DNA of 64,000 bases from Pontibacillus halophilus JSM 076056 = DSM 19796 (GTDB taxonomy: Bacteria > Bacillota > Bacilli > Bacillales > BH030062): positions 62,001 through 126,000 of the forward strand of contig NZ_AULI01000010.1 in the NCBI RefSeq assembly GCF_000425205.1, written 5' to 3'. Below, piece by piece: positions 58,792 to 64,000 of this stretch (positions are counted from its first letter, which is position 1; each line of letters opens with the position of its first letter). A program made the position numbers and the translations under genes. The notes below the pieces were generated by a model. It did no database searches and had not been told where the DNA came from. It worked only from the letters and a program-made list of their open reading frames with translations.

Positions 58792-58823
58792 AAAAGCCTA
58801 GCTTCTTGTAAGCTAGGCTTTCG
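58792..58823. terminator. Bidirectional terminator overlapping the dgcW-like stop
   Basis: AAAGCCTAGCTT pairs with AAGCTAGGCTTT around a 5-base loop. The TAG stop of the minus-strand gene (58813-58815) is in the stem. Confidence 0.88.
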
Positions 58824-61260
58824 CATACTGATTGGCTTCATGGTCTTTAACTAGCGAGATAATCTCAGCTGCCGGAAGCGGTCGACTAAAATAATAGCCT
58901 TGATATTCATGGCACGATTGTTGTTGAATGAATTTCAGTTGATTCTTTGTCTCAATACCCTCTGCAACAACGTTTAAATTTAATTTAGAAGCCATGTTGA
59001 TAATTGTATCCACTACAGCTTGGTCTTTCGTATTGTAATCCACCGTCCTAATAAAGGAACGATCGATCTTCAATGTATCGAGAGGGAACTCTTTCAAATA
59101 ACTCAAAGAAGAATAACCTGTTCCGAAATCATCAAGTGATAATTTAATCCCCATTTCTTTCAACTTCTCCAAGATGGGCCGTGCCCGATTAAAGTTCTGC
59201 ACAACACTTTCTGTCAACTCTAACTCTAAATAATGTGGTGCGAGTCCTGTTTGTTCAAGGACTCGTTGGATAGTTGAGATGAATGTTGGCTGATTAAATT
59301 GAACGGCAGAAATGTTTACAGAGATGTGTGTGAACGAGTATCCTTGTTGAAGCCAATCATGAAATACGGTACAGGCTTGAAGGAGTATTTGTTCTCCTAA
59401 TGGAATAATCAAGTTCGTTTCTTCAGCCAAAGGAATAAATTCCGCCGGAGACACGGTCCCGAGGGTCGGATGATTCCACCGAACGAGCGCTTCAAAACCG
59501 TTGACCTTTCCCGAGCTGACGTCTACTTTGGGTTGATAATAGAGCTCCATCTCTTTGTTCTCCAAGGCCTTTCTGAGACCAGTCTCTATCACCATCTTCT
59601 TAGAAATGGCGTCGTTAATTTCTTGTGTATAGAAGAAATACCGATTGCCACCCTCTTTTTTCGCTTGGTACATCGCTGTATCTGCATGGGTAATCAAGGC
59701 ATCTGACGTACCATCTTCTGGGTAAAGACTAATCCCAATTGATGGGGTACTATAAAGTTCAATCTCCTCCACCCAAATGGGTTCCCGATAAGCGGATATA
59801 ATCTTATCTGCAATTAGACCAGCTTGATAATGGGTAGTTTGGGGAAGAACGACTACAAATTCATCTCCACTTTGTCGAGCTAGAGTGTCCTTTTCTGTTA
59901 GACAGGATTTCGTTCGCTTAGCTATTTCAATTAACAATTTGTCTCCTACACGGTGACCATAGACATCATTAATTTGTTTAAAGCGGTCAAAGTCGATAAA
60001 CATCACAGCCACTTGTTCATCGTGTAATTTAGCCTGGGAGACACAGGAATCAATTTGTTCAAGAAGCATTCGTCGGTTCGGCAACTCCGTTAAATCATCT
60101 TGATAGATGAGCTTTTGAATCTGTTCTTCCGCTTCTCTCCGCTCCGTAATATCCCGAATAATGCCAGTATAGTACGTATCCTCTGAGCTATGGAACGTAG
60201 AAAGCGATAGTTCGATGGGAAAGCGCTCTCCACTTGAACGAACGCCTTCTAATTCAACTGTCTTCCCGACATACCTCTCCTGGATACGCCGGGGGGATTC
60301 CGAGTGGTGCGTTTCTTCATCTTGAAGCGCCGTAGGTACCACCTTAGCAAATGATTCGTGCATGATAGCTCCGCTTGTATATCGAAAGATTTGTTCAGCC
60401 GCTTCATTCCATGCAAGAATTTCACCTCGTTCGTCCACGGTCACGACCCCATCATTTGCAGATTCAATAATTGAACGGTACATTTGATCTGCCATCTTAA
60501 GACGCAAGGAAGTCGATTCAACTTTCGCTTCGTACTGTATGAGCGTAATCATAAACGCTATAATGAACATAATTCCTGCCGCAATTAAGTATCCCAATGT
60601 TACTGGTTCAATAATAGTACTGTCATCGACGACTACAGCGCTCGTCTGGTGATAGAAGGTAGCAGATTCCATCCCGGTATAATGCATCCCTGAAATAGCA
60701 ATCCCCATCACCACCGCACTTACCCAAGAGAACCAATGATAAGGCTTCTTAGCACGTTCTCCTTTAGAAATGTACCCAAACAATTGAAGCGCCACGAATG
60801 ACGCAAACCACGCAATCGCAACGGATGCAATTACAAGACGATTGTCATACACAATCGTGGCGCCCATCTGCATGGCTTCCATCCCCACATAGTGCATCGA
60901 CGTAATGCTAAGGCCAATTAACGTTGCTCCAACAAAGTTATATCGGATACGGTCGTATCCTCTGCTAATAATATAGAGAGCCACAAAGCTTGATCCAATG
61001 GCACACAAGATACTTAGAATTAGCAACCAAGTATCATAGGTGACAACCATATCCATTTCATAAGCAAGCATCGCTACGAAATGCATGGACCAAATACCAG
61101 CTCCAAAGGTAAGACTACCTCCAAATATCCACATGTATCGTAACATTCCTCTGGAACGTACGAGACGTTTAACGATTTGTAATGCTGTATACGAGGACAT
61201 GATGGACACTGCAATGGACAGGATTACTAACCAAACGTTATAGACTCCTTCCATCTCCAT
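58813..61260 (-). CDS. dgcW: MHYT-PAS-GGDEF-EAL cyclic-di-GMP enzyme (YkoW/DgcW-like)
   Basis: An 815-residue membrane protein with the same domain order as B. subtilis YkoW. MHYT sensor with seven helices (~8-245); its His motifs SMHF (59), MHYV (122) and MHYT (192) may bind copper or sense a gas. PAS (~258-375). GGDEF domain (~385-545) with SGDEF at 464-468 instead of GGDEF. EAL domain (~560-805) with intact EAL (590-592), ELTES and DDFGTGYSS (710-718). The phosphodiesterase looks active. SGDEF can still be active in some enzymes, so net activity is uncertain. GGAGAGGG precedes ATG 61260. Confidence 0.9.
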   Translation of the reverse strand: MEMEGVYNVWLVILSIAVSIMSSYTALQIVKRLVRSRGMLRYMWIFGGSLTFGAGIWSMHFVAMLAYEMDMVVTYDTWLLILSILCAIGSSFVALYIISRGYDRIRYNFVGATLIGLSITSMHYVGMEAMQMGATIVYDNRLVIASVAIAWFASFVALQLFGYISKGERAKKPYHWFSWVSAVVMGIAISGMHYTGMESATFYHQTSAVVVDDSTIIEPVTLGYLIAAGIMFIIAFMITLIQYEAKVESTSLRLKMADQMYRSIIESANDGVVTVDERGEILAWNEAAEQIFRYTSGAIMHESFAKVVPTALQDEETHHSESPRRIQERYVGKTVELEGVRSSGERFPIELSLSTFHSSEDTYYTGIIRDITERREAEEQIQKLIYQDDLTELPNRRMLLEQIDSCVSQAKLHDEQVAVMFIDFDRFKQINDVYGHRVGDKLLIEIAKRTKSCLTEKDTLARQSGDEFVVVLPQTTHYQAGLIADKIISAYREPIWVEEIELYSTPSIGISLYPEDGTSDALITHADTAMYQAKKEGGNRYFFYTQEINDAISKKMVIETGLRKALENKEMELYYQPKVDVSSGKVNGFEALVRWNHPTLGTVSPAEFIPLAEETNLIIPLGEQILLQACTVFHDWLQQGYSFTHISVNISAVQFNQPTFISTIQRVLEQTGLAPHYLELELTESVVQNFNRARPILEKLKEMGIKLSLDDFGTGYSSLSYLKEFPLDTLKIDRSFIRTVDYNTKDQAVVDTIINMASKLNLNVVAEGIETKNQLKFIQQQSCHEYQGYYFSRPLPAAEIISLVKDHEANQYAKA

Positions 61261-61613
61261 TAAACCCTCTCCTTTCTATCCAGTTGACCCCGACATGATT
61301 AAGAATCTTAATCACAGCATGTTCTAGAAACGAACACGCCTTACAATAGAGTCTTCGTGCACTTACAGGTGATTCATACTCTTCGAACTCACCTACGCTG
61401 CCATATCATGTTGATAGGTACCTCTCGATTATCCTTAAAGAAACGGAAAAAATAAACTCTTTTTCTACAAAATTTATAAGAAGTTTAAAAATAGTGAACA
61501 GGTGAGAGACGATTCTCTCAACTGCCTTTGAAATTCTTCTGTTATCGCATTCAAGGGGGGTCAATACAATAGAGAAAGGGACCACCGCATTTCATACACG
61601 GTAGTCCCTTTCT
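61261..61613. other. Intergenic region with palindrome, no gene
   Basis: Between dgcW and the L,D-transpeptidase gene. It holds a 19-base palindrome (61296-61314) and the transpeptidase terminator. No clear promoter could be assigned. Confidence 0.5.
61296..61314. repeat. 19-base palindrome upstream of dgcW
   Basis: TGATTAAGA-A-TCTTAATCA, perfect 9-base arms about one base, ending 36 bases before the dgcW start. Possible operator. Confidence 0.5.
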
Positions 61614-61617
61614 CTAT
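61572..61617 (-). terminator. Terminator after the L,D-transpeptidase gene
   Basis: GAGAAAGGGACCACCG pairs with CGGTAGTCCCTTTCTC (one G-T), overlapping the stop at 61614. Confidence 0.85.
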
Positions 61618-62120
61618 TGAATCGCCTTATATGTCTTTCCTAAACTTTCAAAGCTTTCATCAGTTGTTGTCACAAGTATTTTGGTTCCAATTGGAATATT
61701 GTCGAATAACCCTTCCACATCTTTATTATTCATACGTATACAGCCATTTGATACATACTTCCCAATGGACGAAGGGTTATTCGTGCCATGCACCCCATAA
61801 ATTCGACCATCTGTATCTAGTGCGTCAAAGCCAATCCACCGTGAGCCTAGAGGATTTCTAGGATCCCCTCCTGGGATATTCTTTTTGCGATAGTATGGAT
61901 TTTTGGCTTTCACTGTAATCGTATGAAGTCCTTCTGGGGTCAATTCTTCCGTCTTTCCTGTGCCAACGGGATATACGCCTTGAACGGCACCATCATTAAT
62001 ATACGCAAGTTCATTTGTTGCTTTATTTACGATTAGAAATGGATATCCAACAGCAGGGTTTTCGCCGACCGGCCATATTGGGGAAACGGTTAGTAAAATA
62101 AATACGAGCAAGCTCTGCAT
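61614..62120 (-). CDS. L,D-transpeptidase (YkuD family), secreted
   Basis: A 168-residue enzyme that cross-links or modifies peptidoglycan. Signal-like start MQSLLVFILLTVSPIWPVG, YkuD fold from ~27, catalytic motif HGTNNPSSIGKYVSNGCIRM at ~115-134 (His and Cys of HxxxxxxxxxxxxxSxGCxRM). It lacks the LysM domain of B. subtilis YkuD and resembles YciB/ErfK short forms. AAGTGGTGA precedes ATG 62120. Spore or envelope role not distinguishable. Confidence 0.9.
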   Translation of the reverse strand: MQSLLVFILLTVSPIWPVGENPAVGYPFLIVNKATNELAYINDGAVQGVYPVGTGKTEELTPEGLHTITVKAKNPYYRKKNIPGGDPRNPLGSRWIGFDALDTDGRIYGVHGTNNPSSIGKYVSNGCIRMNNKDVEGLFDNIPIGTKILVTTTDESFESLGKTYKAIQ

Positions 62121-62167
62121 ACCATCACCACTTTCGGTTCCTTTAGCATAGCTTGCCCGATTTGAAA

Positions 62168-63118
62168 TTAGATATCGCTCTTTTTAAACAATCGCTTAAT
62201 GATTAAATATTGTTCAATTGTATTTAACAATGAAAATAACGTTGCCCGTGTCTCAAATTCTTCCCTTGACTTCGGCAATTCCGTTTCTCGGAACGTTTCC
62301 TTCATATCTCGAATCTGTTCGAGAAACAACACTGCTGTATTTCCTGGATGTACAGAATCTGATAGCTCTTCAAAGAAATCTGCCATAATCATACTTTGTT
62401 GATTGGCACTTGGAACACGCGTGATTAATGCAAGCATCCCTTCTAACAGCTCGAATTGCTTCTGTCTCATTTGAAAGTAATGATAATAAGGATGATGATT
62501 GCGAAGCAGGTGATTCTCAACATCTTTAAAGGCAATGGACTTCGCTTTCTCTAATAAATCTGCTGTTTGTGTGATTTCTGTTCCCGTCCACTGCAAGTCT
62601 CCAGTCCGTAAGAAAGCAGCAATCTCTTTTAGAATTTTGCTGAAGTTGGCTTCGATTTGCTTTTGCTTTGTATGTAGATCTCCTTCAAGGCTAGGCATGT
62701 AGACGTTAAATAATACAGCCACACCAATTCCAACAACAATGAGCATAAATTCATTAAGCAACGTACTAACAGTAATGGTACTTGCTCCATAGAGGTGCAA
62801 GATAATGACAGAGCTTGTCACAATTCCTTCTTGAATCTTTAGCTTTACCGTAGCAGGGATAAAAACTAATAGCATAAGACCAATGATGTACGGTTGGTAG
62901 CCCAAGAATTCGAAGAACAGATAAGACAGCCCCATTGCAAGCATACAGGCGAGAAACCGACTAGACGCACTTGTGACAGACCGTTTTCTCGTATTTTGTA
63001 TACACAATATAGTTAGGATTCCGGCTGAAGCAAAGTTCGTCAATGATAATAATTCTGCAATCCAGATTGCAATCGGAGTTCCAATAGCTGTTTTTATTGT
63101 CCGATATCCAATTTTCAC
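62168..63118 (-). CDS. yqjA: Aromatic acid exporter-family membrane protein (YqjA/DUF939-like)
   Basis: A 316-residue protein with an N-terminal block of about six helices (~12-145) and a soluble helical C-terminal half, as in ArAE_1/DUF939 proteins. The start RTIKTAIGTPIAIWIAELLSL is typical. The role in Bacillus is unknown; relatives are tied to aromatic-acid or envelope stress efflux. GTG start 63118 with AGGAGAGG before it. Adjacent to a bacilliredoxin as in B. subtilis yqiW-yqjA, but here a terminator lies between them. Confidence 0.8.
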   Translation of the reverse strand: MKIGYRTIKTAIGTPIAIWIAELLSLTNFASAGILTILCIQNTRKRSVTSASSRFLACMLAMGLSYLFFEFLGYQPYIIGLMLLVFIPATVKLKIQEGIVTSSVIILHLYGASTITVSTLLNEFMLIVVGIGVAVLFNVYMPSLEGDLHTKQKQIEANFSKILKEIAAFLRTGDLQWTGTEITQTADLLEKAKSIAFKDVENHLLRNHHPYYHYFQMRQKQFELLEGMLALITRVPSANQQSMIMADFFEELSDSVHPGNTAVLFLEQIRDMKETFRETELPKSREEFETRATLFSLLNTIEQYLIIKRLFKKSDI

Positions 63119-63137
63119 GATGGTCCTCTCCTAAACG

Positions 63138-63168
63138 ATAAAAAGATGGTCATAGCAGACCATCTTCT
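63138..63168 (-). terminator. Terminator after the bacilliredoxin gene
   Basis: AAGATGGTC pairs with GACCATCTT around a 6-base loop, followed by TTTTATC on the minus strand. Confidence 0.85.
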
Positions 63169-63603
63169 TTATATTTCTTCGCAATGTTCGTCAAAGATTG
63201 ATTGAAGCTTGCCAACTACTTCCATCGGCTGGAATCCCTCGATATCATGACGCTCAACCATTGTCACAATCTTTCCATCTTTAAGTAAAGCAAATGATGG
63301 AGAACTTGGAGGAAAGCCTTCAAAGTATTCGCGAGCACGTTCCGTCGCTTCACGGTCTTGACCAGCGAATACAGTCACAAGTCTGTCTGGTCGTTTATCA
63401 TAGTGAATGGCATGCGTTGCTGCTGGACGTGCAACGCCTCCTGCACAGCCACATACAGAATTAATCATCACAAGTGTAGTCCCTTCTTGTTGAAGAGTCT
63501 CATCTACTTGTTCTGGAGTCGTTAACTGTTCGTAGCCAGCACGCTCAATTTCCATACGAGCTTGACCTACGATATCATCCATAAAAATATTAAAGTTATT
63601 CAT
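63169..63603 (-). CDS. brxB: Bacilliredoxin (BrxA/BrxB, YphP/YqiW family)
   Basis: A 144-residue thioredoxin-like protein that removes bacillithiol from S-bacillithiolated proteins. The CxC active site is Cys51-Gly-Cys53 in [10 protein letters not shown], as in the family. [16 protein letters not shown] near residue 112 is also typical. BrxB rather than BrxA is preferred because yqjA is next door. AAGGAG lies eight bases before ATG 63603. Confidence 0.92.
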   Translation of the reverse strand: MNNFNIFMDDIVGQARMEIERAGYEQLTTPEQVDETLQQEGTTLVMINSVCGCAGGVARPAATHAIHYDKRPDRLVTVFAGQDREATERAREYFEGFPPSSPSFALLKDGKIVTMVERHDIEGFQPMEVVGKLQSIFDEHCEEI

Positions 63604-63666
63604 CTACATGACTCCTTTTTCTAGAGTTCGTTCCATCCATTATCATACCAATTTCTGCATAGGCTT

Positions 63667-64000
63667 TCAATCGAAAAGAGCGCGGTTTTCGAGCTCTTTC
63701 ACGTGGAGTTGCTGGTCTGCAAATTGCCGATATGTAGCATGGGTGCGGTACAATTCTTCATGGGTCCCCTTCCCAGTGATTGCCCCCTGGTCTAGAAAAA
63801 TGAGCTGATCTGCGTTTACGACTGTAGAAAGACGATGTGCAATCACAATGGTCGTTCGGCCTTTCATCAAGTTATTCAAAGCCTGTTGGACCACTTGCTC
63901 CGCTTTACTATCAAGACTTGACGTTGCTTCATCAAGGAGAAGCAATTCAGGATCACGAATAAGGGCTCTGGCAATACCAATCCGCTGTCTCTGTCCGCCT
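63667..64000 (-). CDS. ABC exporter ATPase domain, C-terminal end only (window edge)
   Basis: The last ~110 residues of a type-I ABC exporter subunit. The frame is open to base 64000 and reads [19 protein letters not shown] (signature end), the Walker [14 protein letters not shown], the switch [10 protein letters not shown] and a family end [26 protein letters not shown]. It probably belongs to a multidrug or lipid half-transporter (BmrA/LmrA-like); the membrane part is outside the window. Confidence 0.85.
   Translation of the reverse strand, partial: GGQRQRIGIARALIRDPELLLLDEATSSLDSKAEQVVQQALNNLMKGRTTIVIAHRLSTVVNADQLIFLDQGAITGKGTHEELYRTHATYRQFADQQLHVKELENRALFD

Overview
The window looks like chromosome of a spore-forming, aerobic, moderately low-GC member of the Bacillaceae, most like the Pontibacillus/Halobacillus group. 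The reasons are a gerA-type germination operon, a LysM-GH18 cortex-lytic enzyme, YpjP, a bacilliredoxin, an MHYT-PAS-GGDEF-EAL protein of the YkoW/DgcW type, strong AGGAGG ribosome binding sites before nearly every gene, and GTG starts in several. The genus is inferred from gene content and general character only. I see no rRNA, tRNA, CRISPR array, insertion sequence or prophage.

Layout. 1-3.6 kb: the end of an SDR gene, sppA-yteJ and a luciferase-like oxidoreductase. 3.7-7.5 kb: a gerA-gerB-gerC operon on the minus strand with a probable sigma-G promoter. 7.5-10.55 kb: a TPP-riboswitch operon for pyrimidine/thiamine uptake (thiamine-binding protein, ThiX, ThiY, ThiZ). 10.5-13 kb: pabA and a pabB-pabC fusion. 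13-17.1 kb: glycosyltransferase, namA, methyltransferase and an FNT channel. 17.1-22 kb: lactate permease behind a perfect Rex/FNR-like palindrome, then a two-repeat surface protein and an ECF sigma/anti-sigma pair. 22-31.5 kb: rnz, aldehyde dehydrogenase, small proteins, SleL-like enzyme, ypjP, 3-hydroxybutyrate dehydrogenase and cidR-cidAB. 31.5-47.6 kb: secreted proteins, mapB, an ABC exporter, a DsbA-like protein, DNA polymerase IV, yqjE-yqjD-epimerase, a Prli42-like stressosome anchor, an MFS pump and a Nudix enzyme. 47.8-57.2 kb: a large acyl-CoA degradation locus with its TetR regulator. 57.3-64 kb: a membrane-anchored unknown, dgcW-like gene, L,D-transpeptidase, yqjA-like protein, bacilliredoxin and the end of an ABC exporter.

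How the genes work together. Three circuits can be read from the DNA. (1) A TetR repressor lies between two acyl-CoA operons. Each operon has a copy of the same palindrome (CATACTAAC..GTTAGTATG) at its promoter, so one lipid-responsive switch probably controls beta-oxidation in both. (2) The ECF sigma operon and the gene for the MPKTG-anchored repeat protein carry the same candidate promoter, TGATC-N17-CGA(A/T)(A/T)(A/G), on the same strand. This suggests an autoregulated envelope-stress module with a dedicated surface effector. (3) Thiamine uptake has a full sigma-A promoter, THI box and terminator.

Many genes correspond to the Bacillus subtilis yqi/yqj region (brxB, yqjA, yqjC, yqjD, yqjE, polYB, rnz, namA), but here they are dispersed and reordered. 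The most unexpected observation is two reading frames whose only well-placed start after a strong Shine-Dalgarno is ATA (at 24688 and 47624, both minus strand).
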